From JAEULH01 sp963789785 (GTDB lineage Bacteria > Pseudomonadota > Alphaproteobacteria > Rhodospirillales > Defluviicoccaceae): 64,000 nucleotides of DNA. The stretch spans positions 62,001 to 126,000 of the forward strand of contig CAWBNC010000015.1 in NCBI GenBank assembly GCA_963789785.1. The letters run 5' to 3'. Positions 29,335-44,863 of the stretch are shown piece by piece. Both the position numbers and the translations under genes were made by a program. The notes beneath the pieces are model-generated. The model was not told the DNA's origin. It saw only the letters and a list, made by a program, of their open reading frames with translations, and did not search any database. The number at the start of each line of letters is the position of its first letter. The first letter of the stretch is position 1.

Positions 29335-29674
29335 CACTTACCCTCGTTGCCGGCAAAGAGATCGCCGGCCAGCGCCCTCAGGCTGAAGACCAAACCCGCA
29401 CCGAAGCTACGGACAAACAAAAACAAGCCTTACGGCCTGCTTTCCGCCGCGCCTTCAGCGCCAATCGCAAATTTTTACCGTCACGCTCGAGACCGCGTTT
29501 GAGCTGTCAAGCTCACCACCGATCCCGCATCGGAAGGAGGCGGATACTAGGGGGTGCTCCGAGGCCCGTCAAGCAGCAATAGCCCCAAAGGCAGACCCGA
29601 TCCGGCATTCAAATGGGGCCGAAAAGCGACGGTTGCCGCGGCCGCTTCTCTCGCGACCGCGGCGCTTGCCGTTG
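29335..29674 (-). promoter_or_regulatory. Intergenic region between rpoC and rpsL (str operon leader)
   Basis: 340 bp with no convincing gene. On the minus strand a GC-rich hairpin (29635-29641 with 29657-29663, 7-bp stem) follows the rpoC stop and precedes a short T run, so it may end or weaken rpoBC transcription. A TTGACA (complement of 29505-29510) could be the -35 box of a separate str promoter, but no clear -10 is seen. Confidence 0.4.
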
Positions 29675-33882
<4,208 letters not shown>

Positions 33883-33962
33883 TGCGTCTTCTCCCGAACG
33901 GAGATCAGATCAGGGGCGACATGCGCCCCGATGACGATGCTCGGCATGGCGCCGCCGCGATA

Positions 33963-36900
33963 TCAATTCAGCTCGACGTTCAGACCGAGCGACTGCAGCT
34001 CCTTGACCAGCACGTTGAACAACTCGGGCACGCCCGCCTCGAACGTGTCGTCGCCGCGGACGATCGATTCGTAGACCTTGGTCCGGCCGGAAACGTCGTC
34101 CGACTTCACGGTCAACATCTCCTGCAGGGTGTAGGCGGCGCCGTAAGCCTCCAGCGCCCAGACCTCCATCTCGCCGAAACGCTGGCCGCCGAACTGAGCC
34201 TTGCCGCCGAGCGGCTGCTGGGTGACGAGGCTGTAGGGGCCGATCGAGCGGGCGTGGATCTTGTCATCGACAAGGTGGTGCAGCTTGAGCATGTAGATGT
34301 AGCCCACCGTCACCTTCCGCGCGAACGCTTCGCCGGTCCGCCCGTCGTAGAGCGTCGCCTGGCCGGTCGTATCCAGACCAGACCTGCCGAGCAGGTCGAC
34401 GATGTCGCTTTCGCGCGCCCCGTCAAACACAGGCGAGGCGACCGGAACGCCCGGGCGCAGGTTCTCGCCCAGTTCCAGCAACTGCTCATCGGACAGATCG
34501 GCGATCAGCTCGTCGTACTGAGCGCGGCCCGTAGACCTCCTTCAGGTGATCGCGAAGTTGGCCGAAGCCGCTCGGCGCGTGCGGCGTCGACCAGGTCTCC
34601 GATCTGCGCGCCCAGACCGGCGCAGGCCCAGCCCAGGTGTGTTTCCAGGATCTGGCCAACGTTCATCCGCGATGGCACGCCAAGCGGGTTGAGCACGATG
34701 TCGACGCTGGTGCCGTTGGCGAGATAGGGAATGTCCTCGATCGGAATGATCTTCGAGATGACGCCCTTGTTGCCGTGCCGCCCGGCCATCTTGTCGCCCG
34801 GCTGGAGCTTGCGCTTCACGGCGACGAAGACCTTGACCATCTTCATCACGCCGGGAGGAAGGTCATCGCCGCGCTGGACCTTCTCTACCTTGTCCTCGAA
34901 CCGCTGCTCGAGCCGGGAGATCCCCTCCTCGAACGACGACCGCAAGGCTTCGACATCGGCCATGACCGCGTCGTCGGCAATGACCGTCCGCGCCCACTGG
35001 CCGGGGGTGAAGCCGGCAGAGAAGCTCGTCGCTGATGATCTCGTCCGCCGACATCCCCTTCGGCCCGCTGACGATGGTCTGTCCGATGAGCAGCGTCCGC
35101 AGCCGGTTGTGAAAGTTGCGCTCGAGAATGACCCGCTCGGCGTCGCGATCCTTGGCCAGCCGCTCGATCTCGGAGCGCTCGATTGCCAGCGCCCGCGCGT
35201 CCTTCTCAACCCCGCGGCGGGAGAAGACGCGCACCTCCAGCACCGTCCCGGCGACGCCGGGCGGCACCTTCAGGGAGGTGTCGCGAACGTCGGCGGCCTT
35301 TTCGCCGAAGATCGCGCGCAGAAGCTTCTCCTCCGGCGTCATCGGCGTCTCGCCTTTCGGCGTCACCTTGCCGACGAGAATGTCGCCCGGCTTGACCTCG
35401 GCGCCGATGTAGACGATCCCGGCCTCGTCCAGGTTCTTGAGCGCCTCCTCGCCGACGTTGGGAATGTCGCGGGTGATCTCCTCCTGCCCCAGCTTGGTGT
35501 CGCGGGCCATGACCTCGAACTCCTCGATGTGAATCGAGGTGAAGACGTCGTCGCGGACGAGCCGCTCGGAGATCAGGATGGAGTCTTCGAAGTTGTAACC
35601 CTGCCAAGGCATGAAGGCGACGAGCACATTGCGTCCGAGCGCCAGTTCGCCCAGCTGCGTCGACGGCCCGTCGGCGATGATATCGCCGGCCTCGACGGTC
35701 TCGCCCACCCGGACCAGCGGCCGCTGATGGATCGTCGTGTTCTGGTTCGAGCGCTGGAACTTGAGCAGGTTGAAGATATCGACCCCGGGCGTCGAATGCG
35801 ACGTGGCGCCGGTGGCGCGAATGACGATCCGGGTTGCGTCGACCTGATCGACAATTCCCGGACGTTTCGCCACGATGGCCGCGCCGGAGTCCCGGGCCAC
35901 GGCCATTTCCATACCGGTGCCGACCAGCGGCGCCTCGCTGCGGAGCAGCGGCACCGCCTGACGCTGCATGTTCGAGCCCATCAGCGCCCGGTTGGCGTCG
36001 TCGTTCTCGAGAAACGGTATCAGCGCCGTGGCGACGGAAACGAGCTGCTTCGGCGACACGTCGATGAAGTCGATGTCGCCGGCGCGGGCCATGACGAAGT
36101 CGTTGCCCCGCCGACAGCTGATCAGATCGGAGGTAAAGCGGCCCTCGTCGTCGAGCTCGGCGTTCGCCTGGGCGATCGTGTATTTGCCCTCTTCCATCGC
36201 CGACATGTAAATGACTTCATCCATGACCCGGGCGTCCTCGACCCGGCGATACGGCGTCTCGATGAAGCCATATCGGTTCACCTGGGCGAACGTCGCCAGC
36301 GAGTTGATCAGGCCGATGTTCGGCCCTTCCGGCGTCTCGATTGGACAGATGCGGCCGTAATGGGTGGGATGGACGTCACGGACTTCGAAGCCGGCCCGCT
36401 CACGCGTCAGTCCGCCGGGTCCAAGCGCCGATAGCCGGCGCTTGTGGGTGATCTCCGACAGCGGGTTGGTCTGGTCCATGAACTGGCTGAGCTGCGACGA
36501 GCCGAAGAACTCGCGCACCGCCGCCGCCGCGGGCTTCGCGTTGATCAGCTCCTGCGGCATGACGGTGTCGATATCGACCGAACTCATCCGCTCGCGGATC
36601 GCCCGCTCCATGCGCAGGAGTCCGACCCGGTACTGGTTTTCCAGCAGCTCGCCGACCGAGCGCACCCGCCGGTTGCCGAGATGGTCGATGTCGTCGATTT
36701 CGCCGCGACCGTCCTTCAGATCGACGAGCACCTTGACGACGGCAAGAATGTCCTCCTTGCGTAGCGTCCTGAGCGAATCGTCGGTGGTGAAGCCGAGCCG
36801 GGAGTTCATCTTGACCCGCCCCACGGCGGAGAGGTCATAGCGCTCCGAATCGAAGAACAGCCCGCGGAAAAGCACCTCGGCGGTATCCAGCGTCGGCGGC

Positions 36901-38120
36901 TCGCCCGGGCGCATCACCCGGTAGATGTCGAAAAGCGCCTCTTCCCGGCTGGAATTGCGGTCAATCGCGAGCGTGTTGCGGATGTAGGGGCCGATGTTGA
37001 TGTGGTCGATCGCGAGCGTGCGGATCTCGTCGACCCCCGCCTTCTTCAGCGCATCGAGGTTGACCTCGGTAATCTCTTCTCCGGCCTCAATGAAGATCTC
37101 GCCGCTGTCCTCGTCGATCACGTCCTCGGCGATATAGCGTCCGGCCAGATCCTCATCGGGAACGAGCTGTTCGGTCAGTCCCTGCGCCGCCAGTTCCCGC
37201 AGAAGCTTGGGCGTCAGCTTCGTTCCAATCTCGGCGACGCGCTTGCCGCTGCCGGCGTCGACAAGATCGCGCTGCAGCTTCATCCCCCGCATCCGCTCGG
37301 GCCGGAACTCAGTCTTCCAGCCGCCGTCGCTGACATGGAAGGTCACCTTCTCGTAGAAGTAGTCGAGAACCTCTTCCGGCGTCATGCCGACGATCTCGCC
37401 CGGCTCCAGACCCCGACCCTCGGCCCCCCGCTCCTGGCGAAGAAGCTCCGTGCCGCGGCCGTCCAGGGCCATCAGCAGGGTCGTGACCGGAAGCTTGCGC
37501 CGCCGGTCGATGCGCACATAGACGAGATCCTTGGCGTCGAACTCGAAATCCAGCCACGAGCCGCGATAGGGGATCACCCGCGCCGCGAACAGGTACTTGC
37601 CCGAGGCGTGAGTCTTGCCCTTGTCGTGGTCGAAAAAGACCCCGGGCGAACGGTGCATCTGCGAGACGATCACCCGCTCGGTGCCATTGACGACGAAGGT
37701 GCCGTTATCGGTCATCAAGGGCATGTCGCCCATGTAGACGTCCTGCTCCTTGATGTCGCGAATGGAGCGCGCCCCGGTGTCCTCATCGATGTCCCAGACG
37801 ACCAGGCGCAGCGTCACCTTCAGCGGCGCCGCATAGGTCATGCCGCGCTGCTGGCATTCCTCGACATCGTACTTGGGCTCCTCGAACTCGTACTTGACGA
37901 ACTCGAGGGTCCCCCGCGACGAGAAATCGCTGATCGGAAAGACCGACCTGAAGACCTCCTGAAGGCCGCTGCTGGTGCGCTGGTCCGCGACGACACGGCG
38001 TTGCAGGAACTGATCGTAGGAGCTCTTCTGCACCTCGATCAGGTTTGGCATCGGCACGGCGGCGGCGATGCGTCCAAAGCTCTTCCGAACGCGCTTGCGA
38101 CCGGTGAAACTTCTAGCCAT
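33963..38120 (-). CDS. rpoB: RNA polymerase beta subunit, three +1 frame disruptions
   Basis: About 1384 residues when joined, starting ATG 38120 (MARSFTGRKRVRKSFG). The rifampicin region SSQLSQFMDQTNPLSEITHKRRLSALGPGGL is wild type in appearance. Later blocks include MAGRHGNKGVISKI and the C-terminal GGKAQFGGQRFGEMEVWALEAYGAAYTLQEMLTVKSDD. Extra bases near 35018, 34572 and 34527 break the frame around ELLAGFTPGQWAR and between LVDAARA and YDELIADLSDEQL. The ORF continues upstream of 38120, without family support. Confidence 0.95.
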
Positions 38121-38453
38121 AAGTGGTCCTCGCGAGTGTACTGGGATGCTGCCGTTCCGAACCCATGGGCACCGCTTGCCAGGGGTCGGAACCGCGAGAG
38201 TCACGCGCGCTGGCCGCAAAGGAGGTGCGACGCTGCAGCATTATCCGCTTCAGCATCGCCGACATCCCCCGCGGCAATAACGCGCATCGACTGGAACGTC
38301 CGCTTTCCCGGTCGCGGTCAGACCCATGCGGGCGGACGCCTCTAAGACGGACGAAAACGGGGGCGCAGCGCATTCCCGCGGCCCCGGCACTCCGTCCTCT
38401 ACACCATATGTGGCACGTGGAGGCAGGGGCCAAGCCCTGCCGCGCGCTTTTTG
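38121..38453 (-). promoter_or_regulatory. rplL-rpoB intergenic leader
   Basis: 333 bp with no gene, the place where the rpoBC attenuator and an RNase III site lie in E. coli. A GC-rich hairpin sits right after the rplL stop (38422-38430 pairs with 38434-38441). It has a T run only on the plus-strand side, so on the operon strand it is more likely an RNA-processing or attenuation structure than a strong terminator. Confidence 0.4.
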
Positions 38454-38828
38454 TCACTTGACCTCGACAGTCGCCCCTGCTTCCTCCAGCTTTTTCTTCA
38501 TCTCGGCGGCGTCTTCCTTCTTCACCGCTTCCTTGACGGTCTTCGGCGCAGCTTCGACCAGATCCTTCGCCTCCTTCAGGCCGAGCCCGGTCATCGCGCG
38601 AATTTCTTTGATGACGTTGATCTTCTTCTCGCCGAACGACACCAGGACAACGTCGAACTCGGTCTGCTCTTCGGCCGCCTCGGCCGCCGGCGCTGCCGAA
38701 GGCGCCGCCGCCGCAACCGGCGCCGCCGCCGAAACGCCCCATTTTTCTTCGAGCAGCTTGCTGAGCTCGGCCGCCTCCAGGACGGTCAAATTCGACAGTT
38801 GCTCGACCAGGGTCTCCAGGTTTGCCAT
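38454..38828 (-). CDS. rplL: 50S ribosomal protein bL7/bL12
   Basis: 124 residues. N-terminal dimer domain (ETLVEQLSNLTVLEAAELSKLLEEKWGV), Ala/Pro hinge, and C-terminal factor-binding domain (EFDVVLVSFGEKKINVIKEIRAMTGLGLKEAKDLVEAAPKTVKE). Forms the stalk that recruits translational GTPases; follows rplJ as usual. Confidence 0.97.
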   Translation of the reverse strand: MANLETLVEQLSNLTVLEAAELSKLLEEKWGVSAAAPVAAAAPSAAPAAEAAEEQTEFDVVLVSFGEKKINVIKEIRAMTGLGLKEAKDLVEAAPKTVKEAVKKEDAAEMKKKLEEAGATVEVK

Positions 38829-38867
38829 CTTCGTATGCTCCTCAGGCTTGATCGGTAATGCTTACAA

Positions 38868-39407
38868 CTACGCTGCCGGCTGTTCGTCCGCCTCGCCCTG
38901 TCCCTGCTCCGCATATGCCGACAACACGCGGGCGATCTGCCCGGCCGGCGCCTGCAGGACAACGGCCAGCTTGGTCGCCGGCGCGCTGACAAGGCCAATG
39001 AGTTTGGCGCGAAGCTCGTCGAGGGATGGCAATGCCGCAAGGGCCTTGACGCCATCCTCGTCGAGCACCTTGTCGCCGAGACTGCCACCGATGACGATCA
39101 ACTTCGGATGGGTCTTGGCGAACCCGACGGCGACCTTCGCCGCCGCGACCGGATCGCTGGAATACGCCATGGCGGTGGGTCCGACGAACATCTCGTTCAG
39201 GCCCGCATAGCGCGTACCCGATAAAGCCCGCTTGGTGAGGCGGTTCTTGGTGACCTTCACGCTGGCCCCCGCCTCACGCATCTGTGCGCGCAGGTTGGTC
39301 ATATCGCCCACGGACAGGCCGGAGTATTGCGTCACCACGACCACCGCCGTCTCGGCGAAGGTCTCATGCAGCGACGCGACCAGCTGTTCCTTGGCTACCC
39401 GATCCAT
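38868..39407 (-). CDS. rplJ: 50S ribosomal protein uL10
   Basis: 179 residues. VDRVAKEQLV-type start and TNLRAQMREAGASVKVTKNRLTKRAL are typical; the C-terminal helix (VLQAPAGQIARVLSAYAE) binds bL12 dimers. The 371-bp region upstream probably holds the autoregulatory leader. Confidence 0.97.
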   Translation of the reverse strand: MDRVAKEQLVASLHETFAETAVVVVTQYSGLSVGDMTNLRAQMREAGASVKVTKNRLTKRALSGTRYAGLNEMFVGPTAMAYSSDPVAAAKVAVGFAKTHPKLIVIGGSLGDKVLDEDGVKALAALPSLDELRAKLIGLVSAPATKLAVVLQAPAGQIARVLSAYAEQGQGEADEQPAA

Positions 39408-39778
39408 CGGTCATCCCCGTCTCGATCCGCCCGCGGCGATGCTTTCGCAGTCGCCCCGTGACGGACTCGGCCATCACCTATGTCCGACGGTGCGCCGGCT
39501 TCGGCCCCGTCGAACGACGTGCGCCTGTCCAGGCGCCGGCTCAAGCCCCGCGATCGCAGACGGGATCCGTCTGACCTCTGCGCTCGATACCGTCTCGGCA
39601 GGCGGATCGCCATTAAACCTCCGGCGGCTGCGCCGCCTTTGGTGCCTGCTGTCTCGGACAGGTTTCGCCGGACGGACCGCATTGGCCCGCCCGCTCACCG
39701 GGCCGCGTCTGCACGCGCCCCCGTGTCTCTGCTCATTCGTCTCCACTCATACCGGCACACTGGCGCCGGAGCGTCGAT
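39408..39778 (-). promoter_or_regulatory. rplJ leader / rplA-rplJ intergenic region
   Basis: 371 bp with no convincing gene between two ribosomal genes that otherwise belong to one operon. In many bacteria this interval carries a promoter and the L10(L12)4-binding leader RNA that represses rplJL. A small GGCGGC/GCCGCC hairpin lies at 39623-39637. The assignment rests on position; no kink-turn motif was verified. Confidence 0.4.
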
Positions 39779-40474
39779 CTAGCCGGCGACGCTGCCGACG
39801 TTGACCTTGATGCCGGGACCCATGGTCGAACTGACGCTGGCGCGCTGAAGGTAGGTTCCCTTGGCGCCGCTCGGCTTCGCCCTGACGATCGCTTCGGCGA
39901 AGGCCCGCGCATTGGCCTCGATCGCGTCCGCGCTGAAGCTGGCCTTGCCGACTCCACCGTGAATGATCCCGGCCTTCTCGACCCGAAATTCAACCTGACC
40001 GGCCTTGGCCGCGCGCACCGCGCCGGCGACGTCCTGGGTCACCGTTCCCAGCTTTGGGTTCGGCATCAGCCCGCGGGGGCCGAGGATTTTTCCCAGGCGG
40101 CCGACGACGGCCATCATGTCGGGCGTCGCGATACAGCGATCGAAGTTGATCTGGCCGCCCTGGATCTGCTGCATCAGATCCTCGGCGCCGACGATGTCCG
40201 CGCCCGCGGCGGTGGCTTCCGCCGCCTTGTCGCCCTTGGCGAATACGGCGACGCGCAACGTCTTGCCGGTCCCGTGCGGCAGGCTGACGACGCCCCGGAC
40301 CATCTGGTCGGCATGGCGCGGATCGACGCCGAGACCGAGCGAAACCTCGATGGTCTCGTCGAATTTGGCCGACGCCCGCTCCTTGATGAGCGCGATCGCC
40401 TCGGCGAGATCATATGTGTCGTCGGGCCCGATTCCCTCGTAAGCCTGACGCAGCCTTTTGCTCTTCTTCGCCAT
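39779..40474 (-). CDS. rplA: 50S ribosomal protein uL1
   Basis: 231 residues. FDETIEVSLGLGVDPRHADQMVRGVVSLPHGTG and GRLGKILGPRGLMPNPKLGTVT are the uL1 signatures. It forms the mobile L1 stalk at the E site. It lies 5 bp after rplK. Confidence 0.97.
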   Translation of the reverse strand: MAKKSKRLRQAYEGIGPDDTYDLAEAIALIKERASAKFDETIEVSLGLGVDPRHADQMVRGVVSLPHGTGKTLRVAVFAKGDKAAEATAAGADIVGAEDLMQQIQGGQINFDRCIATPDMMAVVGRLGKILGPRGLMPNPKLGTVTQDVAGAVRAAKAGQVEFRVEKAGIIHGGVGKASFSADAIEANARAFAEAIVRAKPSGAKGTYLQRASVSSTMGPGIKVNVGSVAG

Positions 40475-40479
40475 GTCTC

Positions 40480-40908
40480 TCAGTCCACCACTTCCAGGCC
40501 CATGGACCGGGCCGAGCCGGCGATCATCCGCATCGCGCCGTCGATGTCCTTGGCGTTGAGATCGGCCATCTTCAGCTGGGCGATTTCGCGCAGCTGCTCG
40601 CGGCTCACCGTGCCGATGTGCTGGCGCGCGGTATCGGCCGAGCCCTTCGGAACGCCGGCCGCCTTCTTCAGAAGAAAGCTCGCCGGCGGCGTCTTGGTCA
40701 CGAACGAAAAGGTCCGATCGCCGTAGACCGTGATGACCACCGGAACCGGCATCCCCTGTTCGAGCGACTGCGTTTGCGCGTTAAAGGTCTTGCAGAACTC
40801 CATGATGTTCAGCCCGGCCTGGCCCAGCGCCGGGCCGATCGGCGGCGACGGGTTCGCCGCGCCGGCCGGCACCTGCAACTTGATGTATCCGACAATCTTT
40901 TTCGCCAT
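40480..40908 (-). CDS. rplK: 50S ribosomal protein uL11
   Basis: 142 residues. IKLQVPAGAANPSPPIGPALGQAGLNIMEFCKTFNAQT is the conserved N-terminal domain that binds elongation factors and thiostrepton-type drugs; the C-terminal rRNA-binding domain ends MRMIAGSARSMGLEVVD. Confidence 0.97.
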   Translation of the reverse strand: MAKKIVGYIKLQVPAGAANPSPPIGPALGQAGLNIMEFCKTFNAQTQSLEQGMPVPVVITVYGDRTFSFVTKTPPASFLLKKAAGVPKGSADTARQHIGTVSREQLREIAQLKMADLNAKDIDGAMRMIAGSARSMGLEVVD

Positions 40909-40980
40909 CGTCTCTCCTCAGGACCGCCGCGCGCTCGCGCCGGCTGTCACCGTACCTTCTGTCGCCCGATTGGGGGCCGG

Positions 40981-41511
40981 CTACATTTTCTCGACCTGCG
41001 CGTATTCCAGTTCGACCGGCGTCGACCGGCCGAAAATGGAAACCGCGACCTTCAACCGCGCCCGGCCCTCGTCGACCTCTTCGACCAGCCCGCTGAACGA
41101 GGTGAAGGGGCCGTCGCTGACCCGCACCTGCTCGCCGACCTCGAATGTAACGGACGGCTTGGGTCGCTCGATGCCTTCCTGGACCTGATGCATGATCCGC
41201 ATCGCCTCGGCCTCGGTGATCGGCGTCGGCCGGCCGCGCGCGCCAAGAAAGCCGGTCACCTTAGGCGTATTCTTGACCAGGTGCCAGGTCTCGTCGCTCA
41301 TTGCCATCTTGACGAGAACATAGCCGGGAAAGAACTTGCGCTCGGCGTTGATCTTCGCCCCGCGGCGAACTTCGACGACCTCCTCGATCGGCACAAGCAC
41401 CTGCTCGATCCGGTCGCTCATGCCGGCCTGGCGCACCTGCTCGTCGATCGACTGCGCAACCTTGCGCTCAAATCCGGAATAGACGTGAATGACGTACCAG
41501 CGCGCTTCCAT
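40981..41511 (-). CDS. nusG: Transcription termination/antitermination factor NusG
   Basis: 176 residues. NGN domain (RWYVIHVYSGFERKVAQSI ... KFFPGYVLVKMAMSDETWHLVKNTPKVTGFLG) and C-terminal KOW domain (FEVGEQVRVSDGPFTSFSGLVEEVDEGRARLKV). It couples RNA polymerase to Rho or to the ribosome through uS10. Six bp after secE. Confidence 0.97.
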   Translation of the reverse strand: MEARWYVIHVYSGFERKVAQSIDEQVRQAGMSDRIEQVLVPIEEVVEVRRGAKINAERKFFPGYVLVKMAMSDETWHLVKNTPKVTGFLGARGRPTPITEAEAMRIMHQVQEGIERPKPSVTFEVGEQVRVSDGPFTSFSGLVEEVDEGRARLKVAVSIFGRSTPVELEYAQVEKM

Positions 41512-41517
41512 TCGGCC

Positions 41518-41716
41518 TCACATCCCCACGCTCAACAGGAAGCGGATCGCGACCGCAATGATCTGATCGACGACAAAAGAAAAAGATCGCCGCAAGCACG
41601 ACCATGACGAACACCATTGCGGTCGAGATGGCGGTTTCTCGCCGCGACGGCCACGTCACCTTGGACGCTTCCTGACGGACCTCGCGAAAAAACTGGGCGA
41701 CGTTGGTGCGTGCCAT
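41518..41716 (-). CDS. secE: Protein translocase subunit SecE, +1 frame disruption
   Basis: A single-helix SecE that clamps SecY. VAQFFREVRQEASKVTWPSRRETAISTAMVFVMVVLAAIFFF is in one frame; one extra base in the T run near 41577 moves the end (VVDQIIAVAIRFLLSVGM) to the next. Joined length is 65 residues, the normal short form. The KVTWPSRRET amphipathic helix is the family signature. Confidence 0.92.
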
Positions 41717-41731
41717 GATCCTAAAGCGTTC

Positions 41732-41807
41732 TGGCAGGGGCAGCAGGATTCGAACCCGCGACCTGCGGTTTTGGAGACCGCCGCTCTACCAGCTGAGCTA
41801 TACCCCT
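41732..41807 (-). tRNA. tRNA-Trp (anticodon CCA)
   Basis: 76 nt including encoded CCA. Acceptor AGGGGTA pairs with TGCCCCT; the anticodon loop CTCCAAA gives CCA. T loop TTCGAAT is normal. Lies between tuf2 and secE, a conserved proteobacterial position, and is probably processed from the same transcript. Confidence 0.96.
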
Positions 41808-41882
41808 ATGTCGTTGCGCCGACCGCCGCGCCCGTCGCCGGGTTTATGGCGTTCGGCCGGTCCGGTTGTGGTTGTCTCGGCT

Positions 41883-43073
<1,191 letters not shown>

Positions 43074-43161
43074 CTTGTCGGTGTCTTTCGCGCTCGAAAG
43101 TTTAAAACAAAGCGTATCCTGCCGGATCGGCCAACCGCCGGTCGCGACCACTGTAGCGTAC

Positions 43162-43235
43162 TGGAGCGGGTGAAGGGAATCGAACCCTCGTCTGAAGCTT
43201 GGAAGGCTCCTGCTCTACCACTGAGCTACACCCGC
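43162..43235 (-). tRNA. tRNA-Gly (anticodon TCC)
   Basis: 74 nt including CCA. Acceptor GCGGGTG pairs with CACCCGC-type 3' arm; anticodon loop CTTCCAA gives TCC. T loop TTCGATT. Part of the tRNA-Tyr, tRNA-Gly, tuf2 transcript. Confidence 0.96.
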
Positions 43236-43288
43236 ACGACCAGGCCTGTCGAGGTTCAAGTCCAGCCCGTCTGGCCCGCCCTTCTGGA

Positions 43289-43374
43289 TGGTGGAGGGGG
43301 TAGGATTCGAACCTACGTAGGCGTGCGCCAACGGGTTTACAGCCCGTCCCCTTTAACCACTCGGGCACCCCTCC
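43289..43374 (-). tRNA. tRNA-Tyr (anticodon GTA)
   Basis: 86 nt including CCA, with the long variable arm of class II tRNAs. Acceptor GGAGGGG pairs with CCCCTCC; anticodon loop CTGTAAA gives GTA. First RNA of the tuf2 unit. Confidence 0.96.
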
Positions 43375-43419
43375 GGCGCGCCGCCGCGCCCGGCCAAGCC
43401 GGCGGAACGAGCGCTTGCA

Positions 43420-43447
43420 AATATGGGGTTTGCCGCTCCCTTGTCAA
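43420..43447 (-). promoter_or_regulatory. Sigma-70-type promoter for the tRNA-Tyr/tRNA-Gly/tuf2 unit
   Basis: On the minus strand TTGACA (complement of 43442-43447) is followed after 16 bp by CATATT (complement of 43420-43425). The first tRNA starts about 46 bp further on. This is the best promoter match noticed in the window and fits a highly expressed stable-RNA operon. Confidence 0.7.
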
Positions 43448-43539
43448 TCTTCAATAAGCAGGAAACAGTCGCGTGGAGTTCCCGAAGCGGGTATCGGACG
43501 CGGCACTCCAACCTCATAGGCCAGGATTCACCTACCGCC

Positions 43540-44400
43540 ATGAGCCGTCATCCCTCGCCGCCGCCGGACCCATCTCATCGCCGCTCCCGGCGATCAGGGC
43601 GAGCCGCATCCCCGTTGCAGAACCAGAGACGAGAGCCGGGGCGAGACCGGCGGGCATCCGCGGCCGTCTGGCTGTACGGCCTGCACGCGGTCCTCGCCTG
43701 CGTCGCCAATCCTGATCGGCGTTGCCGGCGGCTGCTTGCGGTCGACCAGACCCGCGAGCGGCTGGCCGGGGTCGCCGCCGCCGCTGCCGCGCCACGGCCC
43801 GAAGTCGAGCTCTGCGACCGGCGTGCGCTTGGAGCCTTTCTGCCGCCCGGCGCGGTGCACCAGGGGGTCGCGGCGATGGTCGAGCCGCTGGCGGAGGTGG
43901 CGCTGGAAACCGTTATCGCTGAACTCGAAGGCGCGGCGACGGCCTGCATCGTCGTGCTGGACCAGGCCAGCGACCCGCGCAACGTCGGCGCGGTGATGCG
44001 CTCGGCGGCCGCCTTCGGCGCCGCCGCGGTCGTCACCCAGGACCGGCATGCGCCGACGGCGACCGGCGCGCTGGCCAAGGCCGCCGCCGGCGGGCTGGAG
44101 CGGGTGCCGCTGGTCAGCGTCGTCAACATCGCCCGAGCCTTGCGCACTCTGCAGGCCGCGAATTTCTGGTGCATCGGGCTGGATGCGGAGGCAAGAGACA
44201 GTCTCGCCTGCGCCCTGCCGTCCGGCCGCGCCGCCATCGTCCTCGGCTCGGAGGGTCATGGCCTGCGTCGATTGACGCGGGAGACCTGCGACGGCCTGGC
44301 CCGGATCCCCATCGAGAGCGCGAGCGGCAGCCTCAATCTCTCGGCGGCGGCGGCGATTGCACTTTATGAACGCGGCCGCGGCGGCGATACCGACGGATGA
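43540..44400 (+). CDS. rlmB: 23S rRNA 2'-O-ribose methyltransferase RlmB (TrmH/SpoU family)
   Basis: SPOUT methyltransferase that methylates a guanosine of the 23S rRNA P-loop region. The N-terminal substrate domain starts LYGLHAVLACVANPDRRCRRLLAV; the SPOUT knot motifs are VVLDQASDPRNVGAVMRSAAAFG, AAIVLGSEGHGLRRLTRETCDGL and IPIESASGSLNLSAAAAIALYE. 286 residues from ATG 43540; the frame is open upstream, but a start inside the tuf2 promoter region is unlikely. Divergent from the tRNA-Tyr unit and upstream of tRNA-Thr. Confidence 0.92.
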   Translation: MSRHPSPPPDPSHRRSRRSGRAASPLQNQRREPGRDRRASAAVWLYGLHAVLACVANPDRRCRRLLAVDQTRERLAGVAAAAAAPRPEVELCDRRALGAFLPPGAVHQGVAAMVEPLAEVALETVIAELEGAATACIVVLDQASDPRNVGAVMRSAAAFGAAAVVTQDRHAPTATGALAKAAAGGLERVPLVSVVNIARALRTLQAANFWCIGLDAEARDSLACALPSGRAAIVLGSEGHGLRRLTRETCDGLARIPIESASGSLNLSAAAAIALYERGRGGDTDG

Positions 44401-44535
44401 ATGCACTGCAGCCGGGCGAGCGTTTGATGCGCCGTAGCGCCGTCGCCTTCTTGTCGCCACGTCCGCCAGGCGCTATCGTCGAAATGCGCTGCGGCGTTTT
44501 GCCTTTGCCGCCTCGCCAAGCCTCGCGGGCGCGCC

Positions 44536-44611
44536 GCCGGATTAGCTCAGTTGGTAGAGCGACTGATTTGTAATCAGTAGGTCGGGGGTTCGAATCCCTC
44601 ATCCGGCACCA
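44536..44611 (+). tRNA. tRNA-Thr (anticodon TGT)
   Basis: 76 nt including CCA. Acceptor GCCGGAT pairs with ATCCGGC; anticodon loop TTTGTAA gives TGT. It marks the left edge of the mosaic part of the window; tRNA-Thr genes are common integration sites, although no integrase or repeated tRNA 3' end was found nearby. Confidence 0.96.
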
Positions 44612-44863
44612 TAATCTCAATGGCTTACGGGAAGCGGCCTGAGTCTGCCGTAGCTTGGGTAAGCAAGGGGAGTTGCCAGCGTCACAGCGTCATCGCTGGA
44701 AGAACCATGAGCGTCCTTAGCTGCTTACGCATGACGCTGGTTGCGTCAGGGAGCGTCACGAGGGGGGCGGCAGCGTCACCGCAACGAAGCTGGCGAGGGG
44801 CACGGTCAGGGTCTAAGCTTGAGAATCAGGAACATCGCCGCTTCAGCCGCGGACGGGGGACAC
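44612..44863. other. Non-coding stretch between tRNA-Thr and the TIR-STAND gene
   Basis: 252 bp. It has several short AGCGTCA-type repeats in both orientations (about 44678-44782), which may form RNA structure, and no believable gene: the small open frames have no ribosome site and no recognisable features. It presumably holds the promoter of the next gene. Confidence 0.4.

Noticed and set aside
38422..38454. Strong intrinsic terminator reading rightwards after a GC-rich stem with a T run
   Set aside because: The T run is on the plus strand, but no plus-strand gene precedes it. On the operon strand it lacks a T run, so it was listed only as a leader hairpin.
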